DNA from: Acidobacteriota bacterium
GTDB taxonomy: Bacteria > Acidobacteriota > JAAYUB01
DNA length: 56,282 bases
Reading direction: 5' to 3'
Assembly (NCBI GenBank): GCA_012517875.1
Contig: JAAYUB010000022.1
Span: forward strand, 1 to 56,282
Every line of letters begins with the position of its first letter. Position 1 is the stretch's first letter. Under the pieces are notes generated by a model. It was not told where the DNA came from, ran no database searches, and was given only the letters and a program-made list of their open reading frames with translations. The position numbers and the translations under genes were made by a program. Of this stretch, positions 17,340-25,834 are shown piece by piece.

Positions 17340-18277
17340 TCGGGTGATGTCCTCTCCAGTTGGTTTCGACACGCCCGGAGCGTGTTGTCCATCAGCAGGG
17401 CGATGGTCAGCGGGCCCACCCCGCCCGGCACCGGCGTGATGGCCGCGGCCCGCGGGGCCGCCGAGGTCCATTCCACGTCACCCACCAGGGCCGTACCCTT
17501 CTTCTCGAAGGACCGCCAATGCTCGGGGCTGTCGCCGACGATCCGCCGCAGCTCGGCTGCGTCGGCCACCGCGTTGATGCCGACGTCCACCACCACGGCG
17601 CCCTCGGCCACGTGGCGGCCGGTGATCATGCCGGGTTTGCCCACTGCGGCGATCAGCACGTCCGCCTGGCGGCAAACCACCTCCAGATCGCGGGTCCTGG
17701 AATGGCAGAAGATCACCGTGGCATGGCGCTGCAGAAGCAGAATGCCCATGGGCTTGCCCACAATGTTGCTCCGCCCCACCACCACCGCGGTCCGGCCCGC
17801 CAGGTCCACGCCCGACTGGTCCAGCAGCACCATGATGCCGGCGGGCGTACATGGCACGAGGCGGGGGCGACCCAGGAGCAGGCGGCCCATGTTCTCCGGG
17901 TGGAAGCCGTCCACGTCCTTGGCCGGTAGAATCATCTCGGTGAGCGCGTCGGCCTCGCCGGCCAAAGCCGGCGGCAGGGGCAACTGCAGGAGGATGCCAT
18001 GGACGGTGTCGTCCTCGTTGAGTTCGCGGATGGCCGCCCGGATCCGGTCGGCGCCGCTATCGGCGGGCAACGGCACGTGCCGGGATTCCATGCCCAGCTC
18101 CTCGCAGGTCTTGACCTTCTTGCGCACGTACACCCGCGAAGCCGGGTCGTCGCCCACAAGCACCGTGGCCAGAGCGGGGGTCACGCCCCGCCGGTCGCGA
18201 AGCTCCCGCACCTGCGACTTGATGCGTTCGATGATTTCGTTGGCGATTCGCTGTCCGTCCAGGATGACCGGCGGCAT
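17336..18277 (-). CDS. folD: Methylene-THF dehydrogenase / methenyl-THF cyclohydrolase FolD
   Basis: A 313-residue bifunctional folate enzyme interconverting methylene-, methenyl- and formyl-THF. The catalytic Y50-x3-K54 (YVRKK) is present, as are QLPLPP, KDVDGFHPEN, the PCTPAG loop, the VVGRSNIVGKP dinucleotide-binding stretch and PVPGGVGPLT near the end. It is about 25 residues longer than E. coli FolD because of an insert before the last motif (around EHWRSFEKKG). It leads the folD - YVTN - dCMP deaminase unit. Confidence 0.95.
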   Translation of the reverse strand: MPPVILDGQRIANEIIERIKSQVRELRDRRGVTPALATVLVGDDPASRVYVRKKVKTCEELGMESRHVPLPADSGADRIRAAIRELNEDDTVHGILLQLPLPPALAGEADALTEMILPAKDVDGFHPENMGRLLLGRPRLVPCTPAGIMVLLDQSGVDLAGRTAVVVGRSNIVGKPMGILLLQRHATVIFCHSRTRDLEVVCRQADVLIAAVGKPGMITGRHVAEGAVVVDVGINAVADAAELRRIVGDSPEHWRSFEKKGTALVGDVEWTSAAPRAAAITPVPGGVGPLTIALLMDNTLRACRNQLERTSPE

Positions 18278-18493
18278 GATCGACCTCGTGTCTGGCAGTC
18301 CCGCCCATCTTAGCAGAGCCGTTATCCGATGACAACGATGCCCTGAAGGCGGAGGAGGTTTCGGTTGGCGAACGATCGGCGAAGGCTCCTCCCGACCGGT
18401 GCCCCTCGCCCTTCAGGCCGGGAGGTGTCCCGTCATCCGTGTGTTTGTCAGCCGCCGGCTCCGCGGACCGGGCAGAATCAGGACCTGCCCGCC

Positions 18494-19084
18494 CTAGAGT
18501 CTGGAGTTCACGAAGTCCCAGTTGATCAGCCGGTCGATAAACGCCGCCACATAGTCGGGCCGGCGGTTCTGGTAGTCCAAGTAATAGGCGTGCTCCCAGA
18601 CGTCCACGGTGAGCAAGGCGGTGCAGCCGTGCGCCAGCGGCGTGTCGGCGTTGGCGGTCTTGGTCACCGCCAGCTTGCCGTCGCGCAGCACCAGCCAGGC
18701 CCAGCCGCTGCCGAACTGGGTGGCGGCGGCGTTTTTGAACTCTTCGACGAATTTCTCATAACCGCCAAGGTCCGTGTCGATTTTCTTCGCGACGGCTCCG
18801 GTGGGCCGGCCGCCGCCGCCCGGCTTCATGCAGTTCCAGTAGAAGGTGTGGTTCCACACCTGGGCGGCGTTGTTGAAGACCCCCGCCTTGCCGCTGTCGC
18901 CGGCGACCTTGCGGATGATCGCCTCCAGGTCCAGAGTCTCCAGGTCGGTCCCCGCGATCAGCTTGTTGGTGTTGGCGACATAGGCGGCATGGTGCTTGCC
19001 ATGGTGGAATTCCAGCGTTCGCTCGCTGATGAAATCCGCCAGGGCGTTCTTCGGGTAAGGCAGCTCGGGAAGGACGACGGCCAT
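18494..19084 (-). CDS. sodB: Superoxide dismutase, iron type
   Basis: A 196-residue Fe/Mn-family superoxide dismutase. Metal ligands are H27, H79 (in NHTFYW), D161 and H165 (in DVWEHAYYLDY). The FNNAAQVWNHTFYW sequence places a glutamine (Q75) next to the active site as in iron enzymes; manganese forms usually carry the equivalent Gln/His elsewhere. No signal peptide, so cytoplasmic. GAGGAGG precedes the ATG. It follows the ispA-like gene by 74 bases on the same strand. Confidence 0.95.
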   Translation of the reverse strand: MAVVLPELPYPKNALADFISERTLEFHHGKHHAAYVANTNKLIAGTDLETLDLEAIIRKVAGDSGKAGVFNNAAQVWNHTFYWNCMKPGGGGRPTGAVAKKIDTDLGGYEKFVEEFKNAAATQFGSGWAWLVLRDGKLAVTKTANADTPLAHGCTALLTVDVWEHAYYLDYQNRRPDYVAAFIDRLINWDFVNSRL

Positions 19085-19158
19085 GATTACCTCCTCGCGA
19101 CAGATGATACGGACATCTAATCACACTCCCGGGGTGGACGTAAAGCACGTCCAGCGGC

Positions 19159-20064
19159 TCAGTGCGTCCGCTCCAGGACAAACACCGCCAGATCCCGCAG
19201 GAAGCCGGGGTCGGCGAGGCCTGGGCCGATTTCCGCCAGCACCGCCAAGGCGCGGTCCACGGTTTCGCGGGCCATCGCCCGACTTCGCTCCAGGCCGTGA
19301 ACGGCCGGAAACGTGAGCTTGGACTGGGCCGCGTCCTTGCCGGGCGTCTTGCCCAGTTCCTCGCGGGTGGCCGTGACGTCCAGCAGGTCGTCCGTGATCT
19401 GGAACGCCAGGCCCAGCGCCTCGCCGTACTCGGTGAGCCCGTCCAGAATGTCCCCGCCGGCGTCACCAAGGAGCGCCCCGCAGCGCACCGCACCGCGGAT
19501 CATGGCGCCGGTCTTCAGCCGGTGGATCTCACGAAGTCGTTCCGCATCGGGTGCGCCCGCGCTGGAGGCGACGTCCAGAACCTGCCCGGCGACCATCCCG
19601 TCGGGAGTACCGGCCGCCAGCGCCATCTCCTCGACCAGGCGGGCGCGCAGGGCGGCGAATTCCCCCCCCTGCGGGTGGCGCGCGAGCAGCCAGAAGGCGT
19701 AGGTCAGCAGAGCGTCGCCGGCCAGGATGGCTGTGGCCTCGCCGAACCTTTTATGGCTGGTGGGCTTGCCGCGGCGGAAATCGTCGTCATCCATGGCCGG
19801 CAGATCGTCATGGATGAGCGAGTAGGTATGGATGAGCTCCACGGCGCAGCCCGGAACGTGCCGCTCCGGGTGTCGGCAGCCCAGCGCCTCGGCCGTGGCG
19901 GCAACGAGCACGGCGCGAAGTCGCTTGCCGCCGGCGAACACGCTGTAGCGCATCGCCTCATGGATGACGGCCGGCGACTGCCCGGCCGGAGGCAGGAGGC
20001 GGTCCAGCCAGGCGTCCACCTCGCGCCGGGTGGCGTCCCATCGGTTCTGGAAGAGGGTGGCCAT
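19159..20064 (-). CDS. ispA: Polyprenyl synthetase (farnesyl diphosphate synthase-like)
   Basis: A 301-residue isoprenyl diphosphate synthase. The first Asp-rich motif is D86-D-x4-D92 in HDDLPAMDDDD and the second is DDLLD in QITDDLLDVT. GGKRLR near residues 45-50 and RRGKPTSH are also typical. It condenses DMAPP/GPP with IPP to give a C15 or C20 chain that can feed quinone and undecaprenyl synthesis. It follows xseB by 17 bases, the common xseA-xseB-ispA order of many bacteria. Confidence 0.92.
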   Translation of the reverse strand: MATLFQNRWDATRREVDAWLDRLLPPAGQSPAVIHEAMRYSVFAGGKRLRAVLVAATAEALGCRHPERHVPGCAVELIHTYSLIHDDLPAMDDDDFRRGKPTSHKRFGEATAILAGDALLTYAFWLLARHPQGGEFAALRARLVEEMALAAGTPDGMVAGQVLDVASSAGAPDAERLREIHRLKTGAMIRGAVRCGALLGDAGGDILDGLTEYGEALGLAFQITDDLLDVTATREELGKTPGKDAAQSKLTFPAVHGLERSRAMARETVDRALAVLAEIGPGLADPGFLRDLAVFVLERTH

Positions 20065-20081
20065 ATGGGCAGTCCTCGGTG

Positions 20082-20363
20082 TCAGAACGGCACGTCGTCG
20101 TCCTGACGCTTGTCCGCACCGGTGTCCGCGTCCTCGCCGCCGAAAGGCTCCCGCCGCATCTTGCCGTCGGCGCCCTTGAGCAGAACCTCGACCTTCTGTT
20201 CCGCTTCCTGAAGTTTCGCCGAGCAGGTCTCGGCCAGGGCCATGCCCTCCTCGAATACCTTGAGTGCCTCCTCCAAGGGCAGATTCCCCTCCTCGAGCGC
20301 CTTGACCTTACCCTCCAAGGCGGTCAGTGCCGACTCGAAATCCTTGAACTGCTTCTGCGCCAT
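20082..20363 (-). CDS. xseB: Exodeoxyribonuclease VII small subunit
   Basis: A 93-residue, mostly helical protein with the XseB pattern FEEAL..LE..V..LE.G.LPLEEAL..FE.GM.L, seen here as FESALTALEGKVKALEEG and LEEALKVFEEGM. It partners XseA in degrading single-stranded DNA. The ATG at 20363 has GGAGG upstream. The acidic, charged C-terminal 25 residues are longer than usual. Confidence 0.92.
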   Translation of the reverse strand: MAQKQFKDFESALTALEGKVKALEEGNLPLEEALKVFEEGMALAETCSAKLQEAEQKVEVLLKGADGKMRREPFGGEDADTGADKRQDDDVPF

Positions 20364-20386
20364 GGGCAATCCACCTCCGCGTCGTT

Positions 20387-21775
20387 TCAATCTTGCGTGC
20401 CGCCGTCATCGGGATCCGTTGCGTCCGGCCGCGACGTTTCGACGGCACACCCCAGCCGGCCGGCGCCCAGCAGCACGTTCACGCGACTGCCGGGCGGGGC
20501 CTGCTGCCACGTCCGCACGGGACGTCCGCCGGCGTCGAGGCACAGGGCGTACCCCCGCGCCAGCACCGAGCGGGGCCCCACCGCCTCCAGGCGCCGCCAC
20601 GCCAGGTCCAGCCGGCCGCGATGGGCCACCAGGATGGCCTGCATGCGCGCCGCGAGGCCGCGGCCCGCCAAGACGGTCCGGTGGGCGGTTTCGCGCAGCC
20701 GCTGGACGGGGCTTCGAGTCTCCAGCCGGCGCCGCGCGTCGGCCAGGCGCCGCTCGGCGCCGCCCAGCCGCTCCCGGATCCGTAACCGAAGTTGCACCGC
20801 CAGCTCATCCACCCGCTGGATGCGCGTGCCCACCAGGTGCGGCAGCGCTGTGACGCCGCGGCTCAGGAGCAGAACGCGCAGGCGGTGGCGCCGCTCGGCG
20901 ACGGCTTGTCGCAGCGTCACGGCCATAGCATGCCGGGCGGCGGCCACGCGGTCCCGCAGGTGTTCGGCGGCGGCGGCCACCAGCTCGGCGGCCGCCGACG
21001 GCGTGGGCGCCCGCAGGTCGGCGACGAAATCGGCGATGGTGAAATCCACCTCATGCCCCACGGCCGAGATCACCGGCACCCGGCACGCAGCGATGGCCCG
21101 CGCCACCGGTTCCGTGTTGAACGGCCAAAGATCCTCGAGGCTGCCGCCACCCCGTCCCACGATGAGCACATCCGCCGTTTCAGGATGCGCATCGAACCAA
21201 CGCAGCGCCTCGGCGATCTCATCGGCCGCCCCTTCCCCCTGCACCTTGACCGGGTACAACAGAACATGCACGGCGCTGTTCCGCCGCCGGAGAATGTGCA
21301 GGATGTCGCGCACCGCCGCGCCGGTGGCCGACGTCACCACGCCCACCCGCGCCGGGAACAACGGCAACCGGCGCTTGCGCGCCTCGTCGAACAGCCCCTC
21401 GGCGGCCAGCTTCTCCTTGAGCTGCTCGAAGGCACGCATGAGGTTGCCCAGGCCGAAGTCCACCATCTCCTCAACGATGATCTGGAGGTCACCGCGCGGT
21501 TCGTACATGGAGATGCGGCCGCGGGCGATCACCTCCATGCCGTTGCGCGGCGTGAACGGCACCCGGCGGTGCGAGCCGCGGAAGCAGACCGCCCGCAGCT
21601 GGGCGGCGGCATCCTTCAAGGAGAAATAGTAATGGCCTGACGACGGAATCGCGAAATTGGAAATTTCGCCCCGCACCCAGACCGCGGGGAAGGTGTCCTC
21701 CAGCGCGGCGCGAATGATGGCGGTCAGCTCGCTGACGGTGAGAATGCCCCGGTCGTCCAGCCCCTGCTCGCTCAT
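20387..21775 (-). CDS. xseA: Exodeoxyribonuclease VII large subunit
   Basis: A 462-residue XseA. The N-terminal OB domain contains VRGEISNF and SGHYYFSLKD. The catalytic domain contains VGVVTSATGAAVRDI, the GRGGGSLEDLWPFN loop and ISAVGHEVDFTIADFVADLRAPTPSAAAE. A long Arg/Leu-rich coiled-coil region follows, typical of the family. The start overlaps the folC stop as ATGA. It works with the adjacent xseB product on single-stranded DNA. Confidence 0.95.
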   Translation of the reverse strand: MSEQGLDDRGILTVSELTAIIRAALEDTFPAVWVRGEISNFAIPSSGHYYFSLKDAAAQLRAVCFRGSHRRVPFTPRNGMEVIARGRISMYEPRGDLQIIVEEMVDFGLGNLMRAFEQLKEKLAAEGLFDEARKRRLPLFPARVGVVTSATGAAVRDILHILRRRNSAVHVLLYPVKVQGEGAADEIAEALRWFDAHPETADVLIVGRGGGSLEDLWPFNTEPVARAIAACRVPVISAVGHEVDFTIADFVADLRAPTPSAAAELVAAAAEHLRDRVAAARHAMAVTLRQAVAERRHRLRVLLLSRGVTALPHLVGTRIQRVDELAVQLRLRIRERLGGAERRLADARRRLETRSPVQRLRETAHRTVLAGRGLAARMQAILVAHRGRLDLAWRRLEAVGPRSVLARGYALCLDAGGRPVRTWQQAPPGSRVNVLLGAGRLGCAVETSRPDATDPDDGGTQD

Positions 21776-23031
21776 CTCGCCCCCTCCTCCGCCACCCGCT
21801 GCTTGATTTCCGCCACCAGGTACAGCGAACCGGCCACGACCACATGGCCGTCGGGACCTGCCAGCTCCTGCGCCTCCCGCAGGGCCTTGCCGGGTTCCTC
21901 CCGGAAGCGCACGCCCGGATCGTCGAGCCACGCGGCGTAGTCGTCGGCGCCGGCGGCCCGGGGGGTCGGCGGTCGGGTCAGCACCAGGGCCGCCGCCGCC
22001 GGGCGGAGCAGCGCCAGCATGCCGTGCAGATCCTTGTCGCGCATGGCGCCGAACACCACCACCGGCCGCGGATCGAACCGGTCGATCTCCCGGACCAGCT
22101 CCCGGACCGCCGCCACATTGTGCGCACCGTCCACCACGACGGATGGTGCCTCGACCAGGCGCTCCATCCGGCCGGGCCACCCGCCGCAGGCGAGCCCCCG
22201 GCGGATGACCGCTTCGTCCAGTCGCCAGCCGAACGCACGCAACACCCGGCAGCAGGTCACGACCGTGGCGGCGTTATACCGCTGATAGGCCCCGTCCAGG
22301 CCCAGCCTCCAATCGCATTCCCCGGCGAACTCCGCCTCGTAGACGGGGCGGGCCGGCACCAGCGCTCCGCACCCGGCGACCAGGTCGTCCATCACCTCGT
22401 CGGCCCAGCCGTCCTGCGGGCCCAGCACGGCCGGGGCCGAACGCCGCAGCACGCCCATCTTCTCGCGGGCGATGGCCGTGATGGAATCGCCGAGAAACTG
22501 GCAATGATCCAGGCCCACCGACGTGATGACCGACAGCATCGGTGCGGCGACATTGACCGCGTCGAACCGGCCTCCCAGGCCCACCTCAAGGACATGGACA
22601 TCGGCCCGGGCTTCGCGGAACAGGCTGGCCGCCACGAAGGTCAACCACTCAAAGTACGTGGGCCGCCGGGGCAGCGCGCCGCCCAGCCTGTGGACCACCT
22701 CGCGGACAACGCAGGCGTGGCGGTAGACTGCGGCCGGGTCCGCCGGCGTCCCGTCCAGTCGAATCCGCTCGGTGAGATGCAACAGATGGGGCGAGGTGTA
22801 GAGCGCCGTCCGGTAACCCGCCGCTTGGAACACCTGGGCGAGCCACCAGGCGACGCTTCCCTTGCCGTTGGTGCCTGCGATCACCACCGCCGGCGCGAAC
22901 CGTTCCGGGAATAGGAGCTGGATCACCTGCTCCGCCACGGCCAGGTCGTAGCGCATCTCCGTCACTTCGCCACCGAGGCGGGCGAGGAACTCGGTGAAAT
23001 CAGCGTAGCTGTGCCAAACGGTCTCGGCCAT
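21772..23031 (-). CDS. folC: Folylpolyglutamate / dihydrofolate synthase FolC
   Basis: A 419-residue Mur-ligase-type enzyme adding glutamate to folates. The ATP loop GTNGKGS is at residues 53-59; LTERIRLDG and GLGGRFDAVN follow, and the DGAHN motif characteristic of FolC is visible as VVDGAHNVAAV. The start codon touches the accD stop (TGATG) and the stop overlaps xseA, giving translational coupling on both sides. accD-folC is a common bacterial pair. Confidence 0.94.
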   Translation of the reverse strand: MAETVWHSYADFTEFLARLGGEVTEMRYDLAVAEQVIQLLFPERFAPAVVIAGTNGKGSVAWWLAQVFQAAGYRTALYTSPHLLHLTERIRLDGTPADPAAVYRHACVVREVVHRLGGALPRRPTYFEWLTFVAASLFREARADVHVLEVGLGGRFDAVNVAAPMLSVITSVGLDHCQFLGDSITAIAREKMGVLRRSAPAVLGPQDGWADEVMDDLVAGCGALVPARPVYEAEFAGECDWRLGLDGAYQRYNAATVVTCCRVLRAFGWRLDEAVIRRGLACGGWPGRMERLVEAPSVVVDGAHNVAAVRELVREIDRFDPRPVVVFGAMRDKDLHGMLALLRPAAAALVLTRPPTPRAAGADDYAAWLDDPGVRFREEPGKALREAQELAGPDGHVVVAGSLYLVAEIKQRVAEEGAR

Positions 23032-23876
23032 CAGGATGTCAGGAAACGCAGGACCTTGATGAGGAAGTCGCGCAGCTGCCGGCGGTCCACAATCCGGTCC
23101 AGCATGCCGTGCTGGAGGAGGAACTCCGACCGCTGGAAACCGGCGGGCAGCTTCTGGCGGATGGTCTGCTCGATGACCCGGGGGCCGGCGAAACCGATGA
23201 GCGCCCCGGGTTCGGCGATATTCAGATCGCCCAGCATGGCGAACGACGCGGTGACGCCGCCCGTGGTGGGATCGGTTAGGATGCTCAGATACGGCAGGCC
23301 CGCATCGTCCAGGCGGGCGAGCGCGGCGCTGATCTTGGCCATCTGCATGAGCGACAGAATCCCTTCCATCATCCGGGCGCCGCCCGAAGCCGCCACCAGA
23401 ATCAGCGGTAGCCGTCGATCCAGCGCCTGATCAATGGCCCGAGCGATTTTCTCGCCCACCACCGAGCCCATGCTGCCGCCGATGAACCGGTAGTCGAGAG
23501 CCGCGACGACCACGTCCATTCCGCCCATCCGGCCCGTGGCGCAGCGGACGGCATCCCAAATCCCCGTCTTGCTGTACGTGTCCCGGAGACGTTCCGCGTA
23601 CGGCTTCTGATCGACGAACCGGAGCGGATCCGGCGAGCGCAGGTCGGGATCCATTTCCTCGAAAGTGCCGTCGTCGAAGAGCTGTTGTAAACGCTGCAGG
23701 GAATACACTTTCAGATGGTGGCCGCACTTGGGACAAACCATCCGGTTCTCTTCCAGATCCCGGATGAAATGGGTGACCCCGCAGCCGGGGCATTTTTGAA
23801 ACTGGCCTTCGGTGAGGACCCGTTGCGCTTCCGAGTCTGCCTTGCGGAATTTCGAGGCGCCGCTTCGCTCCGGCAC
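23031..23876 (-). CDS. accD: Acetyl-CoA carboxylase carboxyltransferase beta subunit
   Basis: A 281-residue AccD. The N-terminal zinc ribbon uses C29, C32, C48 and C51 (CPGCG and CPKCG). The crotonase-like carboxyltransferase core shows MGGMDVVVAALDYRFIGGSMGSVVG, ASGGARMMEG and DPTTGGVTASFA. It pairs with AccA, which is not in this window, in the first step of fatty acid synthesis. The start is GTG with GGAG about nine bases upstream. It heads the accD-folC-xseA-xseB-ispA run. Confidence 0.95.
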   Translation of the reverse strand: MPERSGASKFRKADSEAQRVLTEGQFQKCPGCGVTHFIRDLEENRMVCPKCGHHLKVYSLQRLQQLFDDGTFEEMDPDLRSPDPLRFVDQKPYAERLRDTYSKTGIWDAVRCATGRMGGMDVVVAALDYRFIGGSMGSVVGEKIARAIDQALDRRLPLILVAASGGARMMEGILSLMQMAKISAALARLDDAGLPYLSILTDPTTGGVTASFAMLGDLNIAEPGALIGFAGPRVIEQTIRQKLPAGFQRSEFLLQHGMLDRIVDRRQLRDFLIKVLRFLTS

Positions 23877-24042
23877 GTTGCGTCACTCCAAACCGAGCGT
23901 TGAAACGAGTGTCATCTTATCGGCTGCCTGAGGGCGAGTCAAGTGCCTTGGACGTCGGGGACGCCGCCATATCCATGAAAAGATTTGATTTTTTATTCAA
24001 CTCTGGTTAAATATAGCCAATGTTCATGTTCGGGAGGACGGT

Positions 24043-25332
24043 ATGATCTGTCCCTTCTGCCTGAAGGATTTCCCGGCAGGCTATTCCCAGTGTCCGCATT
24101 GCCTCGGTTCCATGGCCGGTAATCCCCTACCCGCCTACGCCGGCGTGTTCCGACGCTTCTTCGCCTTTTTCTTCGATGTGCTGATCATCGCCGTCCCGGC
24201 AACCGGCCTCTATTTCGGCCTGACTTTCGCGCTCGGATCAGAACAGCCGATGATCCCGCTGGCGGCCATGTCCGCAGTCTTAGGCCTGCTCGGGATCCTG
24301 CAGCTGGTGTTGCTGCTCACGTCCGGGCAGACGATCGGCAAGAAGATGCTCGGCGCCAAGATCGTCGGCAAGGATTTCGAGAAAGCGGGCGTGGGCAACA
24401 TTCTGATGCGTGAGATCATCGGTCGGATGGTCTGCGGTTTGACCGCCAGCATCGGCTATCTGATCATCTTGTTCAACCCCCAGCGGCGCGGTCTGCACGA
24501 CATGATCGGCGGCACGGTGGTCCTGCGCAAGCAGAAGGCGGCGGAGGTCCCGATCGCCGCGGCGCCCGCCCCCCAGCCCGCTTTCGAGGCAGCCCCTGCC
24601 CCGCCGCCGCCCACACCCGCAGCGCCGACTGCGGTGCCGATCGCGGCGCCGCCGGTGCCCGAGCCGGCCTTCCAGCCGCCTCCGCCGATGCCCGCAGCCC
24701 CCCCTGTTCCCGTGATGCCTCCCCCCGCCATGCCGGTGGCTCCGCCCGTTCCCGAACCGGTCAAAGCGCCCGAAGCACCGGCGGCGGTCGCCGAAGCGGG
24801 CAACTGTCCCGCCTGTCATTCTCCCATCGAAGATCCGAGCAGCAAGTTCTGCCTGGTGTGCGGATATCCGATTCAGGGCGGTATAAAGATCTACAACCAG
24901 TTCTGCCCCAATTGCAAGGCGCCGGTGCCCGAGGGGATGCCCACCTGCCCTTCCTGCAACCGGCTCATGGCAGAGGTGCCTCCGCCGGTGATCGCACCGC
25001 TGCCCCTCGAGGCGGCAGCCGAGGCCACGGTAGTCGTTTCGGCTCCCCAGATCATCTCGTACACCGCCGATGGACGTCAGGAAGTGTTCACCCTGCAGAT
25101 TCCCCTGACCAAGATCGGCCGCAACAAGGACAACCACATCCCGCTGCCGGGCGAGAAAGCGATCTCGGGGCATCACTGCGAAATTTACATGGAAGGGAAT
25201 CAGTTCTTCATCCGGGATCTCCAGAGCACCAACGGCGTGTACGTCAACAACCGGAAAGTGGAAACCAGTGTTCTGGCTGACGGCGACAAGATCAAGCTCG
25301 GCTTCAAGATCTTCCGCTTCAAACAAAGTTAG
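24043..25332 (+). CDS. Zinc-ribbon / RDD membrane / FHA domain protein
   Basis: A 429-residue protein of unusual architecture. Residues 1-22 form a zinc ribbon (C3, C6, C17, C20). About 28-170 is an RDD membrane domain with FRRFFAFFFDVLI, TIGKKMLGAKIV and RRGLHDMIGGTVVL landmarks. About 172-245 is a Pro/Ala-rich linker. Two more zinc ribbons follow (CPACH...CLVCG and CPNCK...CPSCN, about 249-310). The C-terminal 100 residues are an FHA domain with IGRNKDNHIPL, ISGHHCEI and STNGVYVNN, which reads phosphothreonine. It may be a membrane-anchored phospho-signalling scaffold. GGAGG precedes the ATG. No kinase lies adjacent. Confidence 0.9.
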   Translation: MICPFCLKDFPAGYSQCPHCLGSMAGNPLPAYAGVFRRFFAFFFDVLIIAVPATGLYFGLTFALGSEQPMIPLAAMSAVLGLLGILQLVLLLTSGQTIGKKMLGAKIVGKDFEKAGVGNILMREIIGRMVCGLTASIGYLIILFNPQRRGLHDMIGGTVVLRKQKAAEVPIAAAPAPQPAFEAAPAPPPPTPAAPTAVPIAAPPVPEPAFQPPPPMPAAPPVPVMPPPAMPVAPPVPEPVKAPEAPAAVAEAGNCPACHSPIEDPSSKFCLVCGYPIQGGIKIYNQFCPNCKAPVPEGMPTCPSCNRLMAEVPPPVIAPLPLEAAAEATVVVSAPQIISYTADGRQEVFTLQIPLTKIGRNKDNHIPLPGEKAISGHHCEIYMEGNQFFIRDLQSTNGVYVNNRKVETSVLADGDKIKLGFKIFRFKQS

Positions 25333-25600
25333 CGAGAACCCGCACCGCCAGACAACACGCGGCGTCGTCCGCACCGATGAGATGGCGTCGGTTTTGCCAC
25401 CCCCGCCATCTCCCGGCATTCAACCTCACCAGACCTTGCATTCTCAAGGCCGACTGCCCTGATCTGAGACAACCCGGCGGGCGATGCCCGGTCCTGCCGC
25501 ATGGTCGATCAGCCGGTATGAGTGAAAGAGGTGGCATCGGGTGTCCAATTTTCCCTGGTGTGCAAAGTCCGTTTTGAATCCAAACAGCGCACTGAACAAA
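25333..25600. other. Intergenic region without recognised gene
   Basis: Downstream of the FHA gene. I see no convincing reading frame, terminator or RNA motif. Regulatory elements of the octaheme cytochrome begin at 25601. Confidence 0.4.
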
Positions 25601-25614
25601 GTGATTTGCATCAC
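25601..25614 (+). promoter_or_regulatory. Crp/Fnr-like dyad operator
   Basis: A perfect inverted repeat GTGAT-TTGC-ATCAC; with one more base each side it reads AGTGA-N6-TCACA. This is the spacing of Crp/Fnr-family sites. Its centre is about 73 bases before the predicted start of the promoter at 25647-25674, a typical class I activator position. Confidence 0.55.
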
Positions 25615-25646
25615 AACAGAAAAATTGATGGACCCATAAATATGAG

Positions 25647-25674
25647 TTGACAGAATAAGACAACTATTGATAAT
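25647..25674 (+). promoter_or_regulatory. Promoter of the octaheme cytochrome gene
   Basis: TTGACA (25647-25652) and GATAAT (25669-25674) separated by 16 bases, in an AT-rich stretch. The predicted leader is about 150 bases. Confidence 0.65.
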
Positions 25675-25834
25675 TCTATAGTCACAGGTTTAGATTGTTA
25701 TGTTTGATTGTAAGGCTCATACATATTGTTTTTGCCGCTCTCGCTCCACATCATCCGGCACCGAAGCCAGCACCCCCTCGCGGCAACACCAGAGCATGTG
25801 CGTTGAGTTTTTTGATTATTGTAAAGGAGGTCTT

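Noticed and set aside
18469-18491. Seven-base-pair hairpin after sodB as a terminator
   Set aside because: The loop is nine bases and no T-run follows on the minus strand.
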